In this document: positions 44,311 to 60,218 of the stretch, one piece after another
Layout: each line of letters starts with the position of its first letter
How positions within the stretch are numbered: the first letter of the stretch is position 1
Assembly (NCBI GenBank): GCA_037892935.1
Contig: JAYXKI010000001.1
Coordinates: 1,240,001 to 1,304,000 of the forward strand
Direction: 5' to 3'
Length of the DNA stretch: 64,000 nt
Source: Phlebopus portentosus
Lineage: Eukaryota; Basidiomycota; Agaricomycetes; Boletales; Boletinellaceae
Notes under the pieces: generated by a model
Databases searched by the model: none
The model's input: only the letters and a program-made list of their open reading frames with translations
Told to the model about the DNA's origin: nothing
Program-made: the position numbers and the translations under genes

Positions 44311-46939
44311 ATGGTCGAGTTCCGTTCGCCAGTTCCATGTCCTCCCATTCCGGACGATTTGACTGCCGTTCAGTTCTTGCTCGACTCCCATCATTCAACA
44401 CGTCCTATCCGTACTGGAAACATTCCATGGCTTATTGAGGATAAGACAGGGAGGAAGATTGGGTTCGAAGAGGTGGCTACACACTACAAACTTTATACCG
44501 TCGCATCCTGAAATGGGCCGTTCTAGATACGCCTTCGGACCCATGCATTGGCGAACGCGTTGCACACTCGATGGGGAGTCGGTATGTTTCACAATATCTC
44601 TATCCTTCTTACTTCGTGTTCATGCTTTCTTAGGTGAAAACGATGTCGGTGAGCTGTGGTGCTGAAGTTTTTTTTCCTTCTTCGCGTCACTCACCCTTTT
44701 CCAGTTTGCATTTTCTCTCCGAACCATGTCGGTAAGTCCAGCTTCGGGCGAATCGGGCATATAACTCCAGGCATTGACGTTATCTGATGTAGATTATCCC
44801 GTTGCCATTTGGGCCACCCACAGACTTGGAGCGATTGCCTCGTCCGTCTTATCTCTCAAGATAATCTAATCTGTTGAATGACGCGTTTTCTGTTTAGATG
44901 CGCCAATCCGGCATACACCACCGGAGAGCTTGTGCATCAGCTCAAAACCGCAAAAGCCTTCGTGCTCGTTTCTCATCCGGATAGTCTCGACACGGCTCTT
45001 ACCGCAGCTCGGCAGTGTGGTATAGCCGCGGACCATATTTTCCTTATGGACGAGCTTCGAGCCCCAAGTCCGATACCTTTCCCGTCAGTTTCGGACCTTG
45101 TGAAGGAAGGATTAGCGCGACCATCTTCGTATACGGAGAGAAAACTTAACCCGGGAGAAGGCAAGGCAAAACTCGCGTTCCTGAGCTTTTCTAGCGGAAC
45201 AACAGGCAAACCAAAGGTCGAGCCAGACACTATCATTTTTAAAGAAAATTCCAACGCGGTATCCTTCGTAGGCTGTCGCTATACCTCATTACGCTGTAAT
45301 CGCAAATGTAATCCAGATGGCGGCATACCACAAAGTGAATGAAGATTATACAACATGGGAGAACCGTCGCTTCCGGCCAGGAGATGTTGCGGTTGCCAGT
45401 GCGCATCATTTGTCTTTTACCACTTGTAAATACTCATTGCTCGGAGTATAGTTCTCCCCTTCTTTCGTAAGCAACTCGCTCATGACGTTCTTCCTGAAAC
45501 TGACTACTGCTGATAAGATATATATGGATTGGTAGTCAATGTGAGTGGGTTGATGTTGACGAGAAACCAGTGACTGATGTCTTGCTTTCTAGATGCAATG
45601 GCTCTTATTCTCAGGTGTACGTTGAAGCGTACCAGTCCTTCATGCTGTTATATTCATGATTCGTCCCCGTAGCTCACTCTCGTGGTTATTTCGAGGTTCA
45701 ATTTCGTAGAATTCCTGAAGAGTATTGATAGACACAAGATTCAACATCTTCTGTGGGTCCATGGTCTCCTTCAGCAAAGACCGATGAAAGAAAGCTAACC
45801 CTTTTTCTTTTAGACTTGTTCCGCCTCAGGTCGTTTTGCTTTGTAAAGTACGCATTCTTGTTTTTTTTCGGTAAACTTGCTTACTCACTTACATTGCTTC
45901 TAGCATCCCGCTGTTAAGAACTATGACCTATCCCATGTTCGGTTCTGCATGAGTGGCGCGGCACCCTTAGCAAGAGAACTGACGGAACAGCTCATCAAAG
46001 TCCTTCCCAATGCACAGATTGGCCAAGGCTATGGTAAGTTGGCTTAATAGATCACTTCCTACATTTGCTGCTGACGACTGGATCAACTGATCATTCGTTC
46101 TTACAGGTATGACCGAAACATGCACGAGTGTATCTATGGTTCCTATCACGCAGCGAATTGGAACTCTTGGAAGTGCCGGTCAACTTCTACCTGGATGTAT
46201 TGCACGAGTCGTGAAGGCCGATGGATCGCTAGCTGATTATGAAGAAGAAGGAGAACTGCATATCACTGGTCCGCAGATGGCCCAGAGATATACGAACAAT
46301 GAGGAAGCGTACGTAACTCTTTCCAGACATCCGGATCCTCGATCTAAGAAAATACAAAGTACGCGAGAAACATTTGTAGACGGCTGGGTGAAGACTGGAG
46401 ATGAAGTCAAGTTCGCTAGGAACGGAGACCTTTTTATCGTTGATCGTTTAAAGGTACGAAAAAATTTCATTCTAATGCTATCCTTTATTGAGGAAGTCCA
46501 CCGCAGGAAATCCTGAAAGTTCGCGGCTTCCAAGTGGCTCCTGCCGAGCTTGAAGGCCATTTGCTCGACCATCCGGATGTGGCAGATGCCTGTGTCGTTG
46601 GAATACCGGACGAGTACAGTGGTGAAGTTCCTTTAGCTTTTGTCATACTGAAAGATGCTGCTGTTGCCCGGGCGAAAAGCAGTCCGGCTGAGGCCGCCAA
46701 AATCAAGGAATATATCAGGAAGGTAAGGAACATACAATCATTTTTTCTGGATCTTGACGACTGATTTGATCGTGCCGTAGCATGTTTCCGACGTCAAGGT
46801 GCAATACAAGTGGCTAAAGGGCGGCGTAGAGTTCGTTGATTCCATTCCGAAAAATCCTAGCGGGAAGCTACTGCGGCGCTTAATGCGCGATCAAGCCAGG
46901 GAACTAGTTGCAAAACGTGGTGTAAAGTCGAAGCTCTGA
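44311..46939 (+). CDS. peroxisomal acyl/4-coumarate-CoA ligase-like enzyme, copy 1
   Basis: There are 17 exons: 44311-44472, 44527-44581, 44634-44648, 44705-44731, 44793-44841, 44898-45216, 45272-45398, 45452-45466, 45518-45540, 45593-45616, 45673-45752, 45814-45847, 45904-46033, 46107-46308, 46360-46453, 46507-46722 and 46781-46939. The product is 576 aa. ANL-superfamily motifs are all present: P-loop SSGTTGKPK (about 201-209), GYGMTET (about 351-357), VDGWVKTGDE, and the C-terminal catalytic Lys553 in NPSGKLLRR. It ends in SKL, a peroxisomal PTS1. The family adenylates a carboxylic acid and transfers it to CoA. The overall pattern is closest to 4-coumarate/aryl or medium-chain acyl-CoA ligases. 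The substrate is unresolved. Confidence 0.93.
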
Positions 46940-47306
46940 GTAAACGTCTTATTTATCCTATATCTTGATCCGTTTACAAGGACAAGGGATGTCAGGACCG
47001 GACACATCATATAATTTATCTTGGATATTTTTCATACTTTCTGACGATGCTTACGTTCAGTATGAAGAAATGTTTGCATCTGAGAAAGCCGTAAATATCG
47101 GAAAGGCGGCTAATAATTCTTCAAGAGTCTAAGTAACTTACTTATGTGTTCCGATATGGAAGCGTTGATTGGTTAACTGTGAACTTCGGAACCTTCTTTG
47201 CCTCCGTCCTCTTATTCAATGGCCAGTTCGCATGACCGCTTTGGTCTTCTAGCCAATTCGCTTTCGAGAAGCTTGGCTTTGGGCTTTCTTTGTTCTGTAT
47301 CACACC
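46940..47306. other. spacer between the two CoA-ligase genes
   Basis: This is 367 bases holding the 3' flank of copy 1 and the promoter of copy 2. No clear TATA box is seen. Confidence 0.5.
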
Positions 47307-49966
47307 ATGGAATTCCACTCTCCCATACCCTGTCCAGCAATCCCGGATGACTTGACGGTTGCTCAGTTTATGCTCGATGCCCAGCATCCAATGCGACCTG
47401 TACGCACTGAAAATGTTCCTTGGCTCATAGAAGAAAGCACTGGACGAAGTGTCGGTTTTGAGGAGGCACGTCTACAGAATCCTCCTCTTTCGAGGTATCG
47501 AACTCAGGTGTTTATTTTATACATCATGTAGTTGCGCTCCCGGACGTACGGATTGGCTAACGTGATGCACATGCGATGGGGAATCGGTCAGCCTCCGAGA
47601 GCAATGATGTGAGATGACAAGCTCACATTATATGCAGGCGAGGACGATGTTGGTCAGTACTAAAACATCCGAGTACGCCGTGCGACACACTGACCGTCGC
47701 CTAGTCTGTATTTTCTCACCGAACCACGTTGGTAAGTGTTCGAACGTGTCCGTTGAGCCTTGCTTTTGATTGACAGATCTCTTCTTCCGAAGATTATCCT
47801 GTTGCTATTTGGGCCGCTCATAGTCTGGGAGCAATCGTATCGTTCGTGTCCTTCTTATGAGTTTGTCTATGTTTTGATTTATTTGATTCGTTCAGATGTG
47901 CCAATCCAACTCATACAGCAGATGAACTTGTATATCAAATCACCACCACGAAAGCAACGGTGCTAACTGCACATGCGGGTAGTCTTCCTACAGCTCTCGC
48001 TGCATCACGAAAGGCTGGCCTTGCAGCAGACCATATCTTCCTTATAGATGAGCTTAAAACTCGTAATCCGATTCCATTTCCCACAGTTTCTTCTCTTGTA
48101 AGGGAAGGATTATCGAAGCCGCATTACTTCAAAGAACGAAAGCTCTCTCCGGGCGAGGGAAAGTCAAAGCTTGCGTTCCTCAGCTTTTCCAGTGGAACGA
48201 CAGGGAAACCAAAGGTTTTAAACTGATCATTTCATGCTCTACATGTTCCCTAATATCATTATTCTAGGCTATTGCCCTGTCCCACTACGCTTTGATTGCC
48301 AATGGATTGCAGGTAGCCTCACTCAACAGAGTGAATGAAGACTATGCGCCCTGGGATAAGCGTCGTTTCCGACCGGGGGATGTGGCTTTGGGTGGTGTGT
48401 ATCTATTTTTTGCTCGATATGAATCTTTCTGAATTGTGCATAATCCAGTTCTTCCATTTTATCGTGAACTTGTTCATGTTATATCCTGTCAACTTGTGCT
48501 TATGTCTGACATATCTTCAGACATTTATGGACTAGCCGTGATTGTACGTGTCTTCATCTACAGAATCTTCGGAGCGAAGCAATAACTTCATTGACCATTA
48601 GCTAAATGCTTTGCTATTTGTCGGTGTGAGTAATAATCACAAACTCTTTATGAGATTTCGATGCGAGCCATCGGTTTAATTCCTAGCTTACTGTGGTCGT
48701 AGTACCCAGATTCACCCTAGAAGGTTTTCTGCGAACCGTGGATAGATTTAAGATCACACATCTTTTGTAAGTATGTTGACCTGTTTTCTTGAAGTACTGA
48801 ACGAGTTTTTTTGAACAGCCTTGTCCCACCTCAAATCGTTTTGCTTTGCAAGGTAGAGTAGTTGAGCCCACCCTATGGGTGCAATTTATTCACTTCAAAC
48901 TAGCATCCAATGGTGAAGAAGTATGATCTGTCGCATATACGTTACGTTATTAGTGGCGCTGCACCCTTGTCAAAAGAGCTGACGCTGCAGCTTGTCGAAA
49001 TACTACCTAATGCGGAAATCGGCCAGGGATATGGTAAGCTACACTATTTGACGTTCAATCGCTTCCTCATCTCGTCAATTGGACGGCATCGCTCCGTTTA
49101 TCCATAATTCGGCTGTTCGAACACTGATATCTGGATTGATAGGGATGACGGAAGGTGCGATTTCCATGTTCCCCGTCAGCCAACGGATTGGTACCCTCGG
49201 TAGTGTCGGTCAGCTTCAACCTGGAACCATAGCCCGAGTCCGTAAGGCCGATGGATCCTTTGCTGGTTATGAGGAAGAGGGGGAAATAGAAATCAGAGGT
49301 CCTCAGCTAGCACTGAGATACACAAACGATGAAAAGGCGTAAGTGAATCTTTCCTCCGGTTCGATTATTACGTGCTCACTAAATATGTAGTACTCGCGAG
49401 ACCTTCGTAGATGGTTGGCTGAGGACTGGTGATCAGGTTAAATTCGCGAAAAATGGAGATATATTTATCGTGGACCGGTTAAAGGTGGGATTACTCGGCA
49501 TTCTCATCGACAATCGATATTCATATGCTTTGTGACAGGAACTTATCAAAGTCAGAGGCTACCAAGTTGCACCTGCTGAACTCGAGGGCCACATTCTGGA
49601 CCACCCGGATGTGGCAGATGTATGCGTCGTCGGGGTACCGGATGATTATAGCGGGGAAGTTCCTTTTGCCTTTGTTGTATTGCAGCCGCGCGCCACAACC
49701 AGGGCGAAGCAAGATGCCACAGAGGCAGAAAATATTAAACACTCTATTATGAAGGTAATGTAAATCGGCGTAGTTCACTTTCGTCCAATTACTTACCGGT
49801 GGTTTATTAGCACGTTTCTGACGCCAAGATAAAGTATAAATGGCTTAGTAGTGTAGAGTTTGTTGACGCTGTAGCAAAGAGTCCGAGTGGAAAGCTGCTT
49901 CGTCGTATCATGCGCGACAAAGCGGTTACAATAGTTAGAGACCGAGGTGTAAGGTCGAAGCTCTGA
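47307..49966 (+). CDS. peroxisomal acyl/4-coumarate-CoA ligase-like enzyme, copy 2
   Basis: There are 17 exons: 47307-47465, 47532-47586, 47638-47652, 47705-47731, 47793-47841, 47896-48214, 48268-48394, 48449-48463, 48521-48543, 48602-48625, 48687-48766, 48819-48852, 48904-49033, 49143-49338, 49391-49484, 49539-49754 and 49811-49966. The product is 572 aa. Fourteen of the 17 exon lengths equal those of copy 1, and every phase matches. Motifs are SSGTTGKPK, GYGMTEG (the Thr of the paralogue's TET is replaced), VDGWLRTGDQ (Gln replaces Glu) and SPSGKLLRR. It ends in SKL, a PTS1. It remains a complete ligase, but substitutions around the active site suggest a different acid. The first intron has a GC donor (GCACGT at 47466), where copy 1 has GT. 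Confidence 0.93.
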
Positions 49967-50767
49967 GTCCACTGGTTGCGTTTCTTTGTTTGTACAATGT
50001 GGTGTGGTGTTGGTGCCTTTCTGCTTATGTAACTATTTGCTTGTAGCTTGAATATGTTTTTATTGCGGGCTCTTGAGTCGGTTCTGAGTGAGTCTGAGGT
50101 TCTTGAGACATGAATAGCTACTTATCTGCCGCAAGCAGCGCCCCTTGGCTATTTCTTATCTTTACTTGCTCGGATCAGATATCCGTTGGTTTTTTTCTGA
50201 GCGAATGGCCTGCAAAGACGCTCTTTCAACGACGACGTCCTGCAGCTTCAAGCAGTACTATGTCTGAGTATACGTCATTCTAGTCTTATCCCTCGTAAGT
50301 CGTATACGATGCTCCACCTTCCATACTCGAATTTGACTTGTTCGATCGGCAGTTTTCGTGTCAGGCTCTTTTGTTCCGTCAATTCCCCAGATTGTGATAG
50401 ACTTACACTCGACGGCGCCTGTCATCAAGACACCTCGTTCATATAATATCTTCTCAATAGCCTTGCTGTCAGACTATCTATCTTCACGGTCTCTTGCACA
50501 AGTCTTTTCTGGGCAACACATTCCAGCTATTGTGAGTATTCTGAGAGTTCAGTATTAATACTACTGTACAGATTCTTATGAATGTATGTAGACGGTCGTA
50601 GGCAATATATTGGTAGCCAGCAGTACGTAGATTGCATTTTTCAGTTGGCGTAGCTAAATCAACATCCCAGACATCTCAATCCGAAACTGAACCAAATGGA
50701 TGATAGCAGAGTCGGCTGTTCTAAACTCAAAATAATAATATTCTATAGCCAGAATAAAAAGCATAAC
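49967..50767. other. intergenic before tRNA, no gene recognised
   Basis: This is 800 bases. A 66-codon open frame at 50358-50558 (SGSFVPSIPQIVIDLHS) has some coding character but no supported splice context or domain. I leave it uncalled. Confidence 0.4.
50756..50760 (-). terminator. RNA polymerase III terminator of tRNA-Arg
   Basis: A run of five T on the tRNA sense strand starts 8 nt after the discriminator base. Confidence 0.8.
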
Positions 50768-50868
50768 CGATCACGGTGGGACTCGAACCCACAGCCTTTG
50801 GCTAACATGAAATCACCCAGGATAACTCGAGCCGGAAACCAACGCGATAACCATTTCGCCACGCGACC
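50768..50868 (-). tRNA. tRNA-Arg (anticodon CCG) with a 28-nt intron
   Basis: On the minus strand the 5' acceptor strand GGTCGCG (50868-50862) pairs with CGTGATC (50775-50769), with discriminator G at 50768. The D-arm GCGA/TCGC, anticodon stem TTGGT/GCCAA and T-arm GTGGG-TTCGAGT-CCCAC are all complete. The anticodon loop reads TTCCGG then the intron, giving CCG (Arg). The intron occupies 50831-50804, after position 37, the canonical nuclear tRNA intron site. The mature length is 73 nt. A Pol III terminator (five T on the minus strand) follows at 50760-50756. Confidence 0.95.
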
Positions 50869-50993
50869 ATCACAGGATTTCGCTAAAGCATATTCATATC
50901 GATATTGAGAAATAAATCACGTGCTTTATTTGTGTCCGACGACGGACACTCTGGCTTGCTTCCTGTTTACACCTATACGTAGTCGACCAAATA

Positions 50994-51794
50994 ATGTCTA
51001 CAAGGCGAAGAATTGGTGTTAGTACTGCCACTACGGAAGCTGCTCGAAGACAGCTGATGCAGCCTGTCCCGTGTTGGGAGAAGGTGTGCACACTCCCTTG
51101 GATTGTCCTGGATACCGCGTAAACTTGAATTAGGTCTGGGCAGCACCGTCAGATCCGCCCGCGGGATCGACGCTGAGAGTACACAGATGGGTGAAGACAG
51201 ATAAGAAGCAAGTGAGTGTGGAAATAGCAGTTTTGCTGTAGAGTTGAGCTTTCTGACGCGCTACCCAAGAATTTCAGTGATGACGAGGAAGAACCTGATT
51301 TCCCACTCGCGCCTTTGCCCGAACTGGAACCAGAGGCGAACGAAGGCGACGATGACATGGAGCAAGATGACCAGGCCACTTCCGCTGCACCCGATTCAGC
51401 TTCACGAGCCGTCTCAGAACCCGCTGCTCCTCCACCTGAACAGGAGGAGTCAATACCCGCTCCTCCAAAGCGACACCCTCTTTCCATGTCTCTTGTACCC
51501 GACTCCCCAACACCGACGCCCGAGGCAGATGAATCAACCATGAACGCAGAGCTTGATCCAGCCGTAAACGGTGGCGAAGAGCTTGACGACGTACCGGGAA
51601 CGTCACTACAGGTACCACCGGAGCTGAGCAGCGAGATGAACGCAGACCTCGACATGGCTCAACTCGGGCCAGACGGCGAGCCATTCGAAAATGCAGGAAA
51701 TTTAGCACAACTGCAAACCACCGATTCCCTCCTGGGAGGGGAAGCGATGGATGAGACTTCAGACCCCTTTGGCCCAGCCCAAATGCCTCAATGA
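50994..51794 (+). CDS. small acidic protein of unknown function
   Basis: There are three exons, 50994-51083, 51134-51211 and 51270-51794, giving 230 aa. The N-terminal 60 residues look conserved: RRRIGVSTATTEAARRQL, then PCWEK joined to VWAAPSDPPAGSTLRV, then RWVKTDKKQ joined to NFSDDEEE. The rest is acidic and Pro/Glu/Asp-rich with no domain. A basic N-terminus followed by a short Trp-containing module and an acidic tail is typical of chromatin-complex accessory subunits, but this is only a resemblance. I do not recognise the family. Confidence 0.75.
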
Positions 51795-52016
51795 TCAGAC
51801 TGCTATTCTGTAACCTACGTGTAGTTATTAATGCTGTCCATCTATTTCAGTATCCTCCGAGCAGATAGTGCAATGCCTTACGCACTGTGTGATGAGGAGG
51901 AGAATTCGTATTCACTCTTGAATGTATAGAACATCTTTTTCTAAACGACCCAGAGTGAAGCATGATGCACGATGTATATATACATCACGAGCTTCGGGAA
52001 ATGAACTCGCATATAT

Positions 52017-52874
52017 TTATACACTTTCTTCTTCGTCATCAAACCAGCGCTCCTCGTCAAACCTGTCGTTGTCCGAATCCCATTGATCGCTCCAGTCAAC
52101 GTAACTGTAAATATGCGACTGCAACCCCAGGCGGCATTTAGTTCCTCTGCTTGTTATCCTAAGAACAACTTACATCGAGCAGCCCATATATAAAATGTTC
52201 ACGTATCAATCGTTCAAAGTTTGCCTTGGCTTCCTCAGGCGAATCGTCAGGAGCCGCAGTATGGATGGCATCTTCTGAGTCCTCGCTATCCTCTTCTTCA
52301 GGGATGAACTCCTCGAGTATCTGTCTTCTAGATGCTCGTATTCTCTCAGCCTCCCTCTCTTCTGCATATTCACCTGAACAGGAAATCATAAGATATGTCA
52401 TAGTGTTGCGACAATCGGTTTCATACCTAAAAGTGACCCCAATTTTCCAACGTGTTGTTTCTCTCCATTAAGGAACCGCGTCTCCGCCCATGCCCTCTCA
52501 TCCTGTTTCTCTCGCTCAGCTATTTTGCGCCAGTCTCGCGGTCCCTTCCAGAGATCTGGCCACTTGTCACGGGCATTTTCGAATTCAAGCTCGAGTGGTT
52601 GAGAATCTACGAATTTCAGCCGCCTGTTTCGTATGGTCGGGATGCTGGTACGCTGTTTGGGTGTTGTAATAGAACCAAAGGAAGAAAGTAAATGAGGAGG
52701 GAGGCGCTTGAGATGCTGGTTCTGCTGAAGGAAGGTTATTGGGTCTGCTGAAGGAAGAGGATGGTGGTCATCCCCTAGGCGCAGGTACTCTAATATCGGT
52801 CTGTCATCGAAGTGCAGGAGTGATTCTGAGGTGTGGGAACTGTATGCCGATGGTAGAACATGTTCTTCGTTCAT
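52017..52874 (-). CDS. CCDC97-family protein (SF3b-associated)
   Basis: There are three exons, 52874-52427, 52373-52174 and 52118-52017, giving 249 aa. It has an N-terminal unique part, then RRLKFVDSQPLELEF and a charged coiled coil (YAEEREAERIRASRRQILEEF). It ends with the diagnostic CCDC97/DUF2052 block: an acidic stretch, ANFERLIREHFIYGLLD, then YVDWSDQWDSDNDRFDEERWFDDEEE. CCDC97 is reported to associate with the spliceosomal SF3b complex and arginine-methylation machinery; nuclear location is inferred. An upstream in-frame ATG at 52925 would add 17 hydrophobic residues. I chose 52874 because a signal peptide makes no sense for this family. Confidence 0.88.
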
Positions 52875-53020
52875 GACGGTAAAGAATAAGCTGGTAAGTG
52901 TGCAGATGAATCCCGAGACACGCATATATTTAGTAAGGAATAAACCGGATGCATTCTAATTCTATGTATGATGTATTAATCTGCCTTTAAATATCGAAAT
53001 AAATAATGTCCGTGGCCCAG

Positions 53021-53883
53021 TCAATAGTGCTCCGGCTCAGGAAAGATAGGAGGTGATGCATCTTTTGGTGTAGAGCGCTTGGAAGCTTGGGCCTGATAGA
53101 TTTGTTCTGGCGTTACAGCAAACGATGCTTGGCTCTCGGAGACAAATCCGGCACGATGACCTGCGTCGCCTAGGGAAGTCGCATGAATCGACGTTGATGA
53201 AGCCGAAGCTGACGACACCCTTTGTAAACTTCCACTTGCAGCTCTAGAGCTCGCACGTCGCGTGGCGTCGCCCTTCCCAGCCAGAGAGAAACCGTGCGCT
53301 GTCAGGTAACCCATGGCCATACGAGCAGCATTCTGAATCGATGATGGAGGCTGAGGCTCCACGTCACCCTCTTGACCGGAGGTAGACTGAGATTTAGAGG
53401 CGCCCATGATTCTATCAAAGACCGTTTGTACTCGGGATTGGAAGAATTCCAGGAAGTTTTCCCGTGCAAGTTCGATCTGCTGATCGATGTGTGACTCATT
53501 TCGGATGAGGAACGGTGCCAGCCAGGTGTCATACACGTATGTCGACCCCTAGACGAGACACCGTGAGGAAGTAGATATGTATACACAGTGAGGAACAAAC
53601 CTGCAGCTGAGGAAGCGAAATGAATAACAACAGGAGCAATTTCAACTCCCAATAGAATGGGAACCTGGTAATCCATTGAATCAGCTCCAAGGTTTGAGTT
53701 ATGTGGCGGAGACAGCTTTTGGCTCACCAGCTAACGAGAGCTTCGGCAGAATATTCGAAAGCCATGAGGGCCCCGATAACAATCCAGTATTTAAACAGAC
53801 GGTCAACGTCTGGTTCAGAAAAGGGCCGACGCCGCAATGCTTGGAAGGAGCGGAACAGAGGAAGCGCGAAAACGAACCACGAG
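53021..53883 (-). CDS. REEP/Yop1-type (TB2/DP1/HVA22) ER-shaping protein, 5' end unresolved
   Basis: Supported exons are 53883-53728, 53664-53601 and 53548-53021. The TB2/DP1/HVA22 domain reads SSWFVFALPLFRSFQAL...RPFSEPDVDRLFKYWIVIGALMAFEYSAEAL, then FPFYWELKLLLLLFISLPQLQG, then STYVYDTWLAPFL. These helices form hairpins in the outer ER leaflet and bend tubules. A Ser/Ala-rich tail follows, ending EPEHY. The first exon, which should carry a start Met and about 10-15 residues, lies upstream of 53883 (perhaps 53930-54060). I could not find a phase-consistent start, so another base error is possible there. Confidence 0.8.
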
Positions 53884-54164
53884 CTATAGCGATACGAGTC
53901 AGTCGTCTGTACCTTACATTAACCATTGTACCTGCCAGATAAATCTAGAAAAGAAATGAACGGTCATCATCGTCTGTCTGTAAAGAAAGAAGAAAGCAAA
54001 GTCTGGTGGTGGGAAATCCCGACGACGTGGCGTACTTACAACGACTTGAGGCACGTGCCCTGATTTTCACCAAAATCCGGATACAACGGATCATTCTAAA
54101 AGTCTATTCTTTCATAAAATACATCTCTGTGTCTAAAGCAGCTAATGGCCTACGTTTGTCGCCT

Positions 54165-59533
<5,369 letters not shown>

Positions 59534-60218
59534 CGACCGGAATGGGTACTGAGAGCGACGGAGAACGCTTTCAAGCGGTCAAAGAGAGAAATGACCGAGA
59601 GAATGAGGAAATGCTTTGCTGAATAATACGTGGAACGGACGGTCGCACGATAAAGATAAATCAAATCTGAATGGGAGGCCGCATGGCTGGACTGGACAGG
59701 ATTAGAACATGTTCAGCCTGACTAGACTTGCGACAGCCAGCATTTAATGGTGCGGTGCTGCGGGTATTTATGGCGTGCCGGTGGCCGAGCGCCGGACAAT
59801 GTCGCCGAGGGGCGCGGGCCAGTGGACGGCTTCTCCGGAATATCTGGTTCCGCATATGGGTTGCGTGATAAGTATGTAATAATCTATATTATTCAAGTCC
59901 GGTCTGACTGTCCACCAGACCAACGACGATGTGAGGATAATCCTGCTCCGTCGTATCCGCCCCGTTAACGTTATTCGTTGTACCATACATATCCTCAAAT
60001 TCTTCCAACGTACATAGCCTTTCCTATCGGGCTCTAGACCGGCAGCGACATCCCGCCGAAGCACTCTAAGGTTTGTGTAGAAGGCATCATCAGCTCTTCC
60101 TTGTCCTTGTACACTTTGAGCGGCCTCTCTTACTCACCATCACAAGATTCAACTCAGTCCACCCCTTCCCCGTCTTCTTTTTTCGTCCCCTCCTCTCTCG
60201 CCTCTTCCCACCATCGAT
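59534..60218. promoter_or_regulatory. divergent promoter, ABC transporter / Zn2Cys6 factor
   Basis: This is 685 bases between divergent start codons. Both promoters must be here. Candidate Zn2Cys6 target pairs are present as CGG/CCG triplets (for example around 59770-59850). I cannot show that any is used. Confidence 0.5.

Larger units (their letters stand above)
44311..49966 (+). repeat. tandem duplication of a 17-exon CoA-ligase gene
   Basis: Two head-to-tail paralogues share identical exon number, order and phases. Intron sequences have diverged, so the duplication is not recent, but the architecture has been kept. Confidence 0.9.

Noticed and set aside
50358..50558. Small gene before the tRNA
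   Set aside because: Sixty-six codons with no splice context, domain or neighbour support.
52875..52925. Signal peptide on the CCDC97 homologue
   Set aside because: It comes only from an upstream ATG; the family is nuclear and an internal ATG gives the usual N-terminus.
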